DNA of 64,000 bases from Sphingobium sp. WTD-1 (GCF_030128825.1 NZ_CP119127.1:4515501-4579500); one strand, 5' to 3'; shown: positions 52,196 to 60,942, counted from the stretch's first letter. Numbers and translations are program-made. The notes: a model not told the origin generated them from the letters alone.

Positions 52196-53346
52196 TCTGC
52201 CGACTCCTTCTCAAGCTCAGCCTTGAGGAGGAAGGCGTTGGTCGTCGCGATCTGCTGCCCCGCCTTCAGGCCAGCCGCAATCGCAACCATGCCGCCACTG
52301 CGACTGGCGACCTGAACGGTCTGTGCCTTGAAGCCCTTGGGCGTGCGAACAAAAACCACTGTCCGTTCGCCGACTGTCTGGACCGCATCCTGTGGCACCG
52401 TGACACCGCTGGCACCCTGACCACCGCTGGCGAAGATACGTGCCTGCACAAGCTGTCCTGGAGCGATCACGCTGCCACCGCCGCTCGGGGTGATGACCAC
52501 CGTGGCTTGCCGGGTCTGTGTGTCGACAACACCCGTCGCCGAGCGCACGCGGCCTTCCACCTTCTGGCCGTCGGATGTTGTGAGTTCCACCCGATCGCCA
52601 GCCTTGACCCGGCCAGCATCAGCCACGGGCACGGCGGCCTCGATCTGGATGCTGCGCGGATCGGCGACCCGGAACAATTCAGTCTCCGCCTGGACGAACG
52701 AACCCAGACTTGCCGTTGCCGATGTGATCCGACCAGAGACCGAGCTCACGACAGATACGGACCGACCATCGCCAGCAACCCGTGCTGCACGCGCGGCCGC
52801 GTCCGCCTGGCGCGCTTCGGCCCGAGCTACCGCCAGATTGGCTTCGGCCGTTTCATAGTCCGCCCGCGCCGATACACCTTGCGCGAGCAGGCTCTTCTCG
52901 CGGGCCAATTGCCGCGCAGCGAGTGTCGCCCGCGCCGCCGCAGTACCCCGATCAGCCGCGATTGCCGAGGCATCACGACTTTCCACCAGCGCGATCGCCT
53001 CACCGGCCCGAACCGTATCACCGATACGCTTGAAGATGCGCGTCACCGTGCCTGGCGCTCGCGCGGTTAGAACAGCCTCGGCATCAGGCGTGGCTTCGAC
53101 CGTGGCGCTCGCCATGACGATCCCCGAGAGACTGGAGCCGGAGACAGCTTCAACCGAGATTGCCGAGGTCTTGATGCCGTCCGCAGCGATTTCCACGGTA
53201 TCGGCAGGCTGGGCCTCTGCTTCCGCAGCGCTTTCCTCAGCCACCGGTGCGCTGGGCGCTGTCATGCGTGCAACGCCGAAGCCGGCCAGTGCCGCCAGAA
53301 TGAGGCCGACCGCAGCGCCGGCATAGAGTGTGTTGTCGGACTTCAT
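52192..53346 (-). CDS. czcB: RND periplasmic adaptor (CzcB family)
   Basis: A 384-residue membrane-fusion protein: N-terminal membrane anchor (YAGAAVGLILAALAGFGVAR), barrel-sandwich halves around a helical hairpin rich in Ala/Glu/Arg (about residues 100-200), and a beta-barrel and C-terminal lobe. RIFKRIGDTVRAGEAIALVE and VIAPGQLVQARIFA are lipoyl/barrel signatures. It links CzcA to CzcC. No His-rich N-terminal metal-binding extension is seen. Overlaps czcA and czcC by 4 bp each. Confidence 0.9.
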   Translation of the reverse strand: MKSDNTLYAGAAVGLILAALAGFGVARMTAPSAPVAEESAAEAEAQPADTVEIAADGIKTSAISVEAVSGSSLSGIVMASATVEATPDAEAVLTARAPGTVTRIFKRIGDTVRAGEAIALVESRDASAIAADRGTAAARATLAARQLAREKSLLAQGVSARADYETAEANLAVARAEARQADAAARAARVAGDGRSVSVVSSVSGRITSATASLGSFVQAETELFRVADPRSIQIEAAVPVADAGRVKAGDRVELTTSDGQKVEGRVRSATGVVDTQTRQATVVITPSGGGSVIAPGQLVQARIFASGGQGASGVTVPQDAVQTVGERTVVFVRTPKGFKAQTVQVASRSGGMVAIAAGLKAGQQIATTNAFLLKAELEKESAE

Positions 53347-54611
53347 TGGACGGGTTCTCCGGTGATGGTGCGGCCCTCAAGCCGTGCAAGGCTGGCGCGG
53401 GCATCGAACTGGGCAGCGCGGGCATCGAGCACCACGCCGCGAGCAGCTCCCAGGCCATGGCGGGCAGCTAGCAATTCGATCAGCGGGGACTTCCCCGCTT
53501 CATAGGCGATACGTGCAAGCCGATAGCTTTCTTCAGCCGTGGATAGCGTTCTATCGGCAGCCGCTGCTCTGGCGTCTGCCGCTTCGTTGAGGGCAAGCGA
53601 AGCCTGGATTGCAGCCTCGGCCTCCAACCGGGTTGCCGCCTCCCGTGCCTGCGCGCCGCGCAGTTCAGCCTGCGCGGCATCTATGTTGCCGCGGTTCCTG
53701 TCGAAGAGCGGGAATGGCACGCTCACTGCCGCCAGCAGGGCGTTCGCGTTGTCGACCTCAAGCCGTCTAACGCCGACGGACACCGTCACGTCAGGAATGG
53801 CCTGCCGCTTGGCGGATGTTACGCGCCGCGCGGCAGCTTCTGCGTCAGCTTTCGCTGCCAGATAAGGAGCCGTCTGCGTCGGGTCGATCGGCCCCTGCCC
53901 CTTCATCGGTGCCAGCCGGTCCAACATGGGTTCGGCAAGCGTCGAATAAGACACCGACTGACCACTGAGCGCAGTCAGGCGGGAATAGGCGCCAACCCGC
54001 TCTGCTTTGGCCGTATCGACGACAGCCCTCAGCGAATTCACTTCGGTTTCAGCCTGAAGGCCACGAAGCCGAGCTTCCTTGCCCGCTTCAACCAGAGCGC
54101 GGGCGGCCTTAAGATCCGCTTCTGCTTCTTCCAGTTCATCTTCAGCCAGCCCGATCCTGCGATCGGCGACTTCAGCGCCAGCATAGGCACGCGCCAGTTC
54201 ATATGCATAGGACAGCCGGCCGTCACGCGTACGCGCCTGAGCAGCGACCACGCCCGCTTCGCCTGCCGCAATGCGAGCGGAGCGCTTTCCGAACAGCTCA
54301 AGCGGTTGATTTACCTGGAGCGTGTTTTCCGCACGGCCAAAGCGGTTGTACGGGCGTTGCCCGCCCACATTCTCCGTCATGACACTCACGGTCGGATTGG
54401 GATAGGCGCGTGCCTGCCGTGCCAATCCTTCGGCACGATCTACTTCGGCTTCGAGCTCCAATTGACGTGGCGCTTCGCTGGTTTGCCGAAAAAGCTCGGC
54501 AAATGGTGGCGCGACTTGCGCGCTTGCAGCCGTGCCACCCGCCATAAGGCAGGTCGCAACGACCGCGCCGGATACCGCAATACGCGGCAGCCGGCCTCGA
54601 AAGGCTTGCAT
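53343..54611 (-). CDS. czcC: RND outer-membrane factor (CzcC family)
   Basis: A 422-residue TolC-type outer-membrane channel with a signal peptide (ending near ASAQVAPP) and two long coiled-coil repeats (RAEGLARQARAYPNPTVSVM and ELSRVASARRVTSAK-type segments). NRGNIDAAQAELRGAQAREA is a CzcC-like helix. It is the first gene of czcCBA and completes export across the outer membrane. The upstream gene is a His-rich small protein of the CzcI position. Confidence 0.9.
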   Translation of the reverse strand: MQAFRGRLPRIAVSGAVVATCLMAGGTAASAQVAPPFAELFRQTSEAPRQLELEAEVDRAEGLARQARAYPNPTVSVMTENVGGQRPYNRFGRAENTLQVNQPLELFGKRSARIAAGEAGVVAAQARTRDGRLSYAYELARAYAGAEVADRRIGLAEDELEEAEADLKAARALVEAGKEARLRGLQAETEVNSLRAVVDTAKAERVGAYSRLTALSGQSVSYSTLAEPMLDRLAPMKGQGPIDPTQTAPYLAAKADAEAAARRVTSAKRQAIPDVTVSVGVRRLEVDNANALLAAVSVPFPLFDRNRGNIDAAQAELRGAQAREAATRLEAEAAIQASLALNEAADARAAAADRTLSTAEESYRLARIAYEAGKSPLIELLAARHGLGAARGVVLDARAAQFDARASLARLEGRTITGEPVQ

Positions 54612-54666
54612 TGTGTAATTCCCTCGTAGGTCTGATCAAAAGATGCGCGCAGATGCGCGCCAAGGA

Positions 54667-55056
54667 TCAGGCCTCGGGTGGTCTCAAGAGAGAAGCGGGC
54701 CCCGTGGAACCCAACGCGGCAGCGTGGAACAGCTCCCAACGCCCAGCGACCGGCGCAACATCTGCAACTATGACGGGCTGCGAAGGGAGATCTGTCGACT
54801 GATGCGCGGCATGTGCAGCAATGTGCATCATGTCTGCCAGGTCAGGCCGGTCCTTCGACTCATGCCGGTCATGGTGATGATCGTGATCGGCGACGCTGGA
54901 CGCGACCTGCTGGGCCGCATGCGCCTGAGGTAGGGTGTCATGCCAAGTGGTCAGCAGGGTCACACCCAACAAAGCGAGCAGGCCGCACAGCGTCGACACG
55001 CGCCGACGCCATATGAGCGCCGTGCTGTTACGCCGGGATGAGTGCAATGCTCGCAT
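54667..55056 (-). CDS. CzcI-like His-rich small periplasmic protein
   Basis: A 129-residue protein with an Arg-rich N-tail, a signal-like segment (STLCGLLALLGVTLLTTWHD), a His/Asp-rich part (DHDHHHDRHESKDRPDL, HIAAHAAH) and a C-terminus GPASLLRPPEA. Position directly upstream of czcC fits CzcI, a small periplasmic protein encoded before czcC in other bacteria. The frame continues up to 55131, overlapping the MFS stop by 16 bp; ATG 55056 is chosen because it gives a normal signal peptide. Confidence 0.6.
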   Translation of the reverse strand: MRALHSSRRNSTALIWRRRVSTLCGLLALLGVTLLTTWHDTLPQAHAAQQVASSVADHDHHHDRHESKDRPDLADMMHIAAHAAHQSTDLPSQPVIVADVAPVAGRWELFHAAALGSTGPASLLRPPEA

Positions 55057-55115
55057 GGCGCGCACGCTATCTTCGTCACATGCGCTCGGCAAGCCGGATC
55101 GACCGAAAGAACGAG

Positions 55116-56453
55116 TCATGATCTTGGCCAATGCTGATGAAGATCGTCGATCACATAGGCGTGGCCAGCGCTTTGGCCATGCTTATCCCGAAGGTGGGGA
55201 TGGTCTGCATCAAGATCGACGTGATCATGCGGAAGTTCGTCAGGATCCGCGCTCGGCCATAGCAAATAAGCAGCGATCACACCAAAATGCGCGATGATCG
55301 ACATGGCAATGAACGTCATTACCTGATTTTCTCTCGCGCCAAGCTGGCCAGCAAGCGGATAGCAGATCAACCAGCTTCCGTGGCTCAGGGCAAACTGCGC
55401 CGCAAAGAGTGCAGGCCGATCTTCCGCATTGGCCGACCGTTTCAACAGCCGCCCGGACGGGGTGACGCTCATCGAATAGGCCATACCCAGGACGAACCAA
55501 CCCGCGAGCAGTATGGACCAATAGTTGGGGGAACTGCCGAACCAGTGCGTGAGGGCACCCATGATCGCAAGCCCCCAAGCCAGCACTGCTGCGGCAGTGA
55601 TCATGATCGAGCGGTCGGATATGCGGTCGAGAATACGGGGCAACCCCAGCGCAGCGAGGATAGAGCCTCCACCGAAGGCTGCTAGCGTGAAGGCAACGTC
55701 CCGCTGGCCAAGACCAAGCTGGTCCCGGACAATGACAACAGTGTTGACGATCACCATCGAACTCGCCGCCGCCGAAGCAAAGGTCAAAGCGAGAAGGCCG
55801 CGCAGCCGTGGCGTCTTAAGGTAAATCCGCATGCCCCTGGTGGTCTTGGCATAAATGCCGGTGCGCACTTCCTTACGGTTGAGCGCTCGAGGCAAGGTGG
55901 TCGACAGGACCAGAATGGCCGAACCGACGAAGCCGACCGCCGTGCCGGAGAACAACCAGTGGAAATTGATGACAGTCAGCAGGGCAGCCGCAAGCATCGG
56001 GCTCGTCAGACTTTCCATATCATAAGCCAGCCGCGACAGGGCGAGCGCCTTGGTATAGTCGCGCTCTTCCGGCAGAACATCGGGAATGGTCGCCTGAAAA
56101 GTGGGCGTGAACGCTGCCGAAGCAGACTGAAGCACGAAGATCAGGACGTAGATCTGCCAGATCTCGCTGACGAACGGCAGGCAGATCGCGACGGCGGCGC
56201 GCAGCACATCCATCGTGACGAGAAAGGCGCGACGCGGCAGCCTGTCGGCAAAGGCGCCTAAGACGGGAGCCACACCAATATAGGCGATCATCTTGATGGC
56301 CAGCGCGGTCCCCAGCACTGCGCCTGCCGATCCGCCGGCAATGTCATAGGCGAGCAGCCCCAGCGCGACCGTAGCCAGCCCGGTTCCGACCAAAGCCACC
56401 ACCTGCGCCAGGAACAGGTGACGGTATGTCCGATTGCTCAACACCGAAAGCAT
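55116..56453 (-). CDS. MFS metal exporter with His-rich C-terminus (NreB-like)
   Basis: A 445-residue, 12-helix MFS protein, MLSVLSNRTYRHLFLAQVVA onward with GAFADRLPRRAFLVTMDVLR in the signature loop. The last about 41 residues carry eight histidines (PHDHVDL, DHPHL, LHQHW), a cytosolic metal-binding tail as in NreB-type nickel exporters. It is divergent from a CsoR-family repressor across a perfect inverted repeat and reads into the czcI-czcCBA genes. Ni, Co or Zn export is plausible; specificity is inferred. Confidence 0.8.
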   Translation of the reverse strand: MLSVLSNRTYRHLFLAQVVALVGTGLATVALGLLAYDIAGGSAGAVLGTALAIKMIAYIGVAPVLGAFADRLPRRAFLVTMDVLRAAVAICLPFVSEIWQIYVLIFVLQSASAAFTPTFQATIPDVLPEERDYTKALALSRLAYDMESLTSPMLAAALLTVINFHWLFSGTAVGFVGSAILVLSTTLPRALNRKEVRTGIYAKTTRGMRIYLKTPRLRGLLALTFASAAASSMVIVNTVVIVRDQLGLGQRDVAFTLAAFGGGSILAALGLPRILDRISDRSIMITAAAVLAWGLAIMGALTHWFGSSPNYWSILLAGWFVLGMAYSMSVTPSGRLLKRSANAEDRPALFAAQFALSHGSWLICYPLAGQLGARENQVMTFIAMSIIAHFGVIAAYLLWPSADPDELPHDHVDLDADHPHLRDKHGQSAGHAYVIDDLHQHWPRS

Positions 56454-56474
56454 TGCATGACCTCATGACGAATC

Positions 56475-56526
56475 ATCCTCCCCGGGGGGATATGAATGGC
56501 GCTTGCAGTATCCCCCCGGGGAGGAT
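56475..56526. promoter_or_regulatory. Perfect 18-bp inverted repeat with G/C tracts (metal-repressor operator)
   Basis: ATCCTCCCCGGGGGGATA (56475-56492) and its exact reverse complement (56509-56526) frame 16 bases. Each arm has the G6 tract with flanking ATA/ATCC characteristic of RcnR/CsoR-family operators (T-A-x-x-G6-type). It lies between the divergent MFS gene (start 56453) and repressor (start 56559), so it should control both. Confidence 0.8.
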
Positions 56527-56558
56527 ACTGCAAGCCTCATTCCTGGAGTAGATTCTGC

Positions 56559-56828
56559 ATGGCTGATCATCAGCACGAGACGCACCCTGCGATCATAAAG
56601 CGATTGAACCGTGCTGGCGGCCACCTGCGCAGCATCGTAACAATGATCGAAGAAGGACGTCCCTGCGTCGAGATCGCCCAGCAGTTGCAAGCGGTCGAAA
56701 GTGCGATCGTCAACGCCAAGAAGACCCTGATCAACGATCATATCGATCATTGTCTCAGCCATAGCCAAGACAGCTGCGGCGTCTCCAAGGCCGTTGAAGA
56801 ATTCCGGGCAATCTCACGATATCTGTAA
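56559..56828 (+). CDS. CsoR/RcnR-family metal-sensing repressor
   Basis: An 89-residue all-helical repressor, MADHQHETHPAIIKRLNRAG then GHLRSIVTMIEEGRPCVEIA. Ligand positions are C36, H61 and C65, spaced as the C-H-C set of copper-sensing CsoR, whereas the neighbouring exporter looks like a nickel type; extra His at 4, 6 and 9 could add ligands as in RcnR/NreA-type sensors. It would bind the inverted repeat upstream as a tetramer and release it on metal binding. Divergent from the MFS exporter. Confidence 0.88.
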   Translation: MADHQHETHPAIIKRLNRAGGHLRSIVTMIEEGRPCVEIAQQLQAVESAIVNAKKTLINDHIDHCLSHSQDSCGVSKAVEEFRAISRYL

Positions 56829-56888
56829 CGCCATTTCTGTTATAGGCCTCCGAGCGCAACCCGAACTGAGCATGTGAGCCAAGGCGAC

Positions 56889-57248
56889 ATGACACAGCTG
56901 ATCCGCTGCATAATGCTGACAGTTCTGGCGATCCTCGCTCAAGGAGCGGCTGGAGCCGCCCTGCCGCACGCGCCGCTTCAGGGACATCATTACGAATATA
57001 CCCATACCGATCCATTAGGTAAGGCGCACACTGAGCCGGCGGATCTGGTTGATGGGCAGACGGACGAACTTCCTGACGGTTCTCACCGTCACACCGGCCA
57101 TCACACGCACGGATCAGCAGACGACGTCAGGATAGCTGGTGTAGGCGACCGGCGCCGCCGTATTCTCAAGCGTCAGTTCCGTCGGTCTGATGACCAACAG
57201 CTGACGATCGTCCCCTCCCCTCCGCTGCTAGAGCCGCCCTCCGCCTGA
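56889..57248 (+). CDS. Small His-rich exported protein (C-terminal PLLEPPS)
   Basis: A 119-residue protein with a signal-like start (MTQLIRCIMLTVLAILAQGA) followed by His-rich HAPLQGHHYEYTHTD and GSHRHTGHHTHGSADD and a C-terminus PPLLEPPSA. The tail repeats that of the 47999 gene, pointing to a shared origin or shared recognition. Likely periplasmic metal buffer or CzcI-like modulator. It follows the repressor by 60 bp and may be cotranscribed with it. Confidence 0.65.
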   Translation: MTQLIRCIMLTVLAILAQGAAGAALPHAPLQGHHYEYTHTDPLGKAHTEPADLVDGQTDELPDGSHRHTGHHTHGSADDVRIAGVGDRRRRILKRQFRRSDDQQLTIVPSPPLLEPPSA

Positions 57249-57320
57249 TGCCGCAGCGCCCTTTTCGCAGGGCGCCCGACCTTCCGATTGGTCTGACCTG
57301 CCAGTCTGGCAGCGGCTGTG

Positions 57321-58625
57321 ATGCTTTACGTCCGCCGCTGCCTTCGGCACGTTCGAAAGGCATCTTCTGTGGTAACACCGCATTCTGGCGGGCGTCCTTT
57401 GCGTCCGCACCCACCTGCTATCGTGCTCGGGCTCGATAGCACGATCAATCTCAGCATCATCCGTGAACTCGGCCAAAAGGACGTGCCGGTCATCGGCGTC
57501 GGTACGGCCGCAACCTCAATGGCTGCAGCCTCACGACATTGCTCGCAAGCCATCATCCGTCCGGCCGGGCCAATCATGTCCTGGATGCCCGACATCGTAC
57601 GTCGCACGGGCGCGATGGCACTATTCGCTGTGTCCGAAACCGATTTGCTGCAACTGGCGTCAGGACCGAAGTACATCGGCAAGTGCGAGGTTCTGACGCC
57701 CCGCTTGGAGCAATTGCAGCGGGCGCTCAGCAAGAGCGACACACTGAGCGCAGCCAGAAAGCTCGGGTTCGACGTGCCGCAGACATGGCAACCTCGAGCC
57801 TGCGAAGATTTCGCCGCGCGGATCGCTGAGCAGACCTTCCCCGCTATCGCCAAGTGGGACAACCCAAATGACATCCTCCCCCTTCTCGAAGAGGCTGGCC
57901 TCAAATGGGAGAAGGCAGAGTTCATCAGCAATGCCGGCCAACTCGACCGTTTGCTTGATCGCTTCCAAACAATAGGCCGCTGGCCGCTGATTCAGTCCTA
58001 TTGCGATGGCATGGGGCTCGGCCAAATGCTCTACATGAGGCGTGATCGCGCGACCCTGCGCTTTCAGCATGTGCGCCTTCATGAATGGCCGCCGGAAGGC
58101 GGGGTGTCGACGCTCTGCTACAACGAGCCACTCTATCAGCATCAAGCCCAGATGAAATTGTCGGAGCGCCTGCTTCAGGAATTGGAGTGGGAGGGCCCGG
58201 CCATGGTCGAGTATCGCTATGATGCTGCGCGGAAGCGCTATTGGCTCATGGAAATAAACGGCCGTTATTGGGGCAGCCTCCCTCTCGCCCGCCACTGTGA
58301 CACACTCTTCGCCTGGGAAGCCTATCGCCGGTCGGTCCTGGGCCAGGTCGTCGACGCGCCAATGGGCCGACAGGACATAATTCAGGCGCGCTACATGATC
58401 CCTGAAACGAAAAGGCTGATGCGCCTGCTCGTCGGGAGATCGAGCGTAGATGAGCGCGTCGCTGAATATAGCCGCCTGCAGGAGCTACGATCCTACCTCG
58501 CGGACTTCGTGCGCCCGAACATGCGCTACTATGTCTTCGACAAGGACGATACCGGCCCATTCTATCAAGATATCCGCAACATGGTTGGGAAGATTTTCAA
58601 GGGGGGCCGCCATGACCCTCGTTGA
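57321..58625 (+). CDS. ATP-grasp carboxylate-amine ligase-like protein
   Basis: A 434-residue ATP-grasp protein. AIVLGLDSTINLSIIRELGQ (pre-ATP-grasp fold), FPAIAKWDNPND (ATP-binding Lys), and AMVEYRYDAARKRYWLMEIN with E-I-N-G-R-Y-W-G (metal-binding Glu/Asn) are visible. These fit PylC/CarB-like ligases, which join a carboxylate to an amine with ATP. The substrate is unknown. The stop overlaps the acyltransferase start by 14 bp. The first about 30 residues are poorly defined; GTG 57318 or ATG 57321 are possible starts. Confidence 0.8.
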   Translation: MLYVRRCLRHVRKASSVVTPHSGGRPLRPHPPAIVLGLDSTINLSIIRELGQKDVPVIGVGTAATSMAAASRHCSQAIIRPAGPIMSWMPDIVRRTGAMALFAVSETDLLQLASGPKYIGKCEVLTPRLEQLQRALSKSDTLSAARKLGFDVPQTWQPRACEDFAARIAEQTFPAIAKWDNPNDILPLLEEAGLKWEKAEFISNAGQLDRLLDRFQTIGRWPLIQSYCDGMGLGQMLYMRRDRATLRFQHVRLHEWPPEGGVSTLCYNEPLYQHQAQMKLSERLLQELEWEGPAMVEYRYDAARKRYWLMEINGRYWGSLPLARHCDTLFAWEAYRRSVLGQVVDAPMGRQDIIQARYMIPETKRLMRLLVGRSSVDERVAEYSRLQELRSYLADFVRPNMRYYVFDKDDTGPFYQDIRNMVGKIFKGGRHDPR

Positions 58626-59679
58626 ACAGAAGGTCGATGTGCGTCCTGATCGGCTTGAACAACAACCGGTCAGCGGCCCGTTCAGAAACAGGCTGAAGGA
58701 ACTCGATGTCCTGCGCGGGATCGCAGCGATCAGCGTGATGCTGTTCCACTACACCTCGATCTATCCCGACTTCTTTCCCGAGCACCGCAACATCGGCGTG
58801 AGATTCGATGCCGGAGGCTATGGCGTCTTCCTGTTCTTCGGCATCTCCGGTTTCGTGATCAGTCGGACGCTGGAAAACACCGCGGGCATCGCCGACTTCA
58901 CCATCAAGCGTGTTGCCCGGCTCTTCCCAGCCTATTGGGCGGCGGTGCTGATCACGACGCTGGTCGTGCAATGGAGCGGGACCGAACGTCTACAGGCGGA
59001 ATTCGAAACGGTCCTGATCAACCTCACCATGTTGCAAGGCTTCTTCTTCGTCCCGTCGGTCGATGGCGTGTACTGGACGTTGACTGTCGAACTTGCCTTC
59101 TACATCTGCGCCGCCCTCGCATGGATGGCGCGCAGGCGGGTGCGCATCGAGTACCTGCTTGCTGGTTGGATGGCAGTTGGCGCGATCGCCTCCGTCTCCG
59201 AGATAGCGCCGTATCGGGTACAGATGCTCCTGGTGAACCAATACAGCCCGTTCTTCGCCATTGGTGTGCTCACCTACAGAGCGTGGTCAGCACAACGGCG
59301 CTATCTCGACCAACTTCCCTATTTCGCGATGGCGCTGGCGATACTGGGCTTCAATGGCGGCGCCGCCTTCCTGATCGCCGGGGTCGGAATTCAGGTGATG
59401 CTCTGGCTGGCCATCAACGGCCGCCTGTCCGCGATCACTCATCCTATTCTGCTGTATCTCGGCGCTCTCAGCTACCCGCTGTATCTCATCCACCATCACG
59501 CCGGCTTCGTGCTGCTCCGGGCAATCGACCGCGCACAGATAGGCCCCTTCGCGGGGGTCATCGTCACGTCGGCAACGATGCTTGGTCTGGCAGCCCTCCT
59601 GCACCACAGCATCGAGGCACCTGCGGAGCGGGCCATCCGAACATGGTGGCTCAGGCGCCTTAGCCCCCAGCCAGTCTGA
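58612..59679 (+). CDS. Acyltransferase-3 family membrane protein
   Basis: A 355-residue acyltransferase-3 (OafA/NodX-like) protein with about ten membrane helices. LKELDVLRGIAAISVMLFHY contains the conserved R and H of the family, followed by FFGISGFVISRTL and RLFPAYWAAV. It acylates an extracytoplasmic sugar or lipid. Coupled to the ATP-grasp gene and followed by a GNAT gene 59 bp later, so the three probably modify one cell-surface or secreted molecule; its identity is unknown. Confidence 0.9.
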   Translation: MTLVEQKVDVRPDRLEQQPVSGPFRNRLKELDVLRGIAAISVMLFHYTSIYPDFFPEHRNIGVRFDAGGYGVFLFFGISGFVISRTLENTAGIADFTIKRVARLFPAYWAAVLITTLVVQWSGTERLQAEFETVLINLTMLQGFFFVPSVDGVYWTLTVELAFYICAALAWMARRRVRIEYLLAGWMAVGAIASVSEIAPYRVQMLLVNQYSPFFAIGVLTYRAWSAQRRYLDQLPYFAMALAILGFNGGAAFLIAGVGIQVMLWLAINGRLSAITHPILLYLGALSYPLYLIHHHAGFVLLRAIDRAQIGPFAGVIVTSATMLGLAALLHHSIEAPAERAIRTWWLRRLSPQPV

Positions 59680-59738
59680 TCGAGCTTCCTCTTCGGTCGC
59701 CATCCGCGCGGCCATCTGCACATCATGAAAGACCCAAT

Positions 59739-60272
59739 ATGCTCTTTGGCAACACCGTGGCCCTCGGCCCCATTTTCCCTGTCGATCTCGAGCGCCTGTT
59801 CCGCTGGATGGACAATGCCGACGACGCTCGCCTGAATGAACCCTACCGACCGCTTAACTGGCAGCATCAGGAAGCATTCTGGCTAAATGCCGATCAGGAC
59901 GCCTCACGCGTCTTCTTCGCTATTCGCGTGCAGGACGCTCCACATATTGTGGGATTCATCCAGATCCATAAAATCCGCGCCATCCATCGATCGGCCCTGA
60001 TCGGCATCCGCATCGGTGAGGTCGAAGACCGCGGCAAGGGCTTGGCAGCAGACGCAATGGCAATCGCCATTGAATATTGCTGGCGCGATCTCAACCTGAG
60101 CAGGCTCGAGCTGACCGTCTTCGCGCATAACGAGCCCGCACGGCGGCTGTACCATCGGCTGGGTTTTGTCGAAGAGGGCATCTCACGCAACGCGCTCTTC
60201 ATGGGCGGGAACTGGATCGATGTTGTGAACATGGCGCTGATGCGACCGGATCGCGTCACCCCTGAAGGATAG
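59739..60272 (+). CDS. GNAT N-acetyltransferase (RimJ/RimL-like)
   Basis: A 177-residue acetyltransferase. The acetyl-CoA loop reads IGEVEDRGKGLAADAMAIAI (R/Q-x-x-G-x-G/A), and RLYHRLGFVEEGISRN is the typical late motif. SRLELTVFAHNEPARRLYHR supports a RimJ/RimL-type or PseH-like fold acting on amino groups. In line with an ATP-grasp and an acyltransferase it may be part of a small-molecule or surface-sugar modification set. The role is inferred from context. Confidence 0.88.
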   Translation: MLFGNTVALGPIFPVDLERLFRWMDNADDARLNEPYRPLNWQHQEAFWLNADQDASRVFFAIRVQDAPHIVGFIQIHKIRAIHRSALIGIRIGEVEDRGKGLAADAMAIAIEYCWRDLNLSRLELTVFAHNEPARRLYHRLGFVEEGISRNALFMGGNWIDVVNMALMRPDRVTPEG

Positions 60273-60333
60273 GCATTCATGCCCGGTTAGGACGGATTTG
60301 TTAGGAACAGCTATCCCGCAAGAAATTGAGACA

Positions 60334-60669
60334 ATGAAACCGACGATCTTACTGACCGCCCTGGCCCTGTGCTTGTCCGCATGCGGTCCTGTCCACCCCA
60401 GATGGAAGAACGAAAGCTCCCATGACATTCGTGTAACCTATTTCAAAGGCACGGCGCACTATGGGGTGCTCATCAAACAGGGTCGGGAAAACGTCCCCGT
60501 TGCGCCATTCGATTTCCAATCGGTCGAACGGATCGAAATCGAAGATAGCGGCCAGACACAGCGTCTTACCAAAGCCGCTGTGTCGCAGATGCACACTGAG
60601 TGCGGCCACGGCTACTCCTGCCGCATCCGGTACGGCGACGATCATCAGTTGAAGGTCGCGCCGGGCTAA
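60334..60669 (+). CDS. Small lipoprotein
   Basis: A 111-residue protein starting MKPTILLTALALCLSACGPV with a lipobox LSAC (Cys 17), then a soluble domain of about 90 residues (RWKNESSHDIRVTYFKGTAH). Two later Cys (MHTECGHGYSCRI) may form a disulfide. No family name recognised. TTGAG near 60326 is a weak ribosome site. Followed by a strong bidirectional hairpin. Confidence 0.7.
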   Translation: MKPTILLTALALCLSACGPVHPRWKNESSHDIRVTYFKGTAHYGVLIKQGRENVPVAPFDFQSVERIEIEDSGQTQRLTKAAVSQMHTECGHGYSCRIRYGDDHQLKVAPG

Positions 60670-60687
60670 CAGCTCCGCTTGCCACCC

Positions 60688-60735
60688 ATCGCACCGACGA
60701 CATCAGCCGAAAGGCTGGTCAGTCGTCGGTGCGAT
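60688..60735. terminator. Bidirectional hairpin terminator
   Basis: ATCGCACCGACGAC (60688-60701) and GTCGTCGGTGCGAT (60722-60735) are exact inverted arms; inside, CAGCC-GAAA-GGCTG forms a second stem. It separates the lipoprotein gene from the converging DUF1289 gene, whose stop it overlaps. No long T-run, so termination may be only partial. Confidence 0.7.
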
Positions 60736-60916
60736 CATTCGTCAAGCCCTTTGCGCGCAGCTTGGACAGGCGCTGCGGTAAATCCGCAGCAACCTTGCGC
60801 GCCTCGCCCGGGCGCAGATTACGCCAACGGCGCACTTCCTCACGAGAACGGCCGCAACCACGGCACCAGCCGGATGAGGCGTCGAAACCACAAAGGTCAA
60901 TGCAAGGCGAGCGCAC
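60719..60916 (-). CDS. DUF1289 family small protein
   Basis: A 65-residue protein starting with GTG (60916). SPCIDLCGFDASSGWCRGCG carries the four cysteines of DUF1289, a small presumed metal- or Fe-S-binding domain, then RSREEVRRWRNLRPGEARKV. Function unknown. It is divergent from dmeR with about 104 bp between, where the dmeR operator lies. GTG rather than ATG start: no in-frame ATG is available upstream. Confidence 0.88.
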   Translation of the reverse strand: MRSPCIDLCGFDASSGWCRGCGRSREEVRRWRNLRPGEARKVAADLPQRLSKLRAKGLTNDRTDD

Positions 60917-60942
60917 AGATCATTCCATCGAATTTATTTGAA

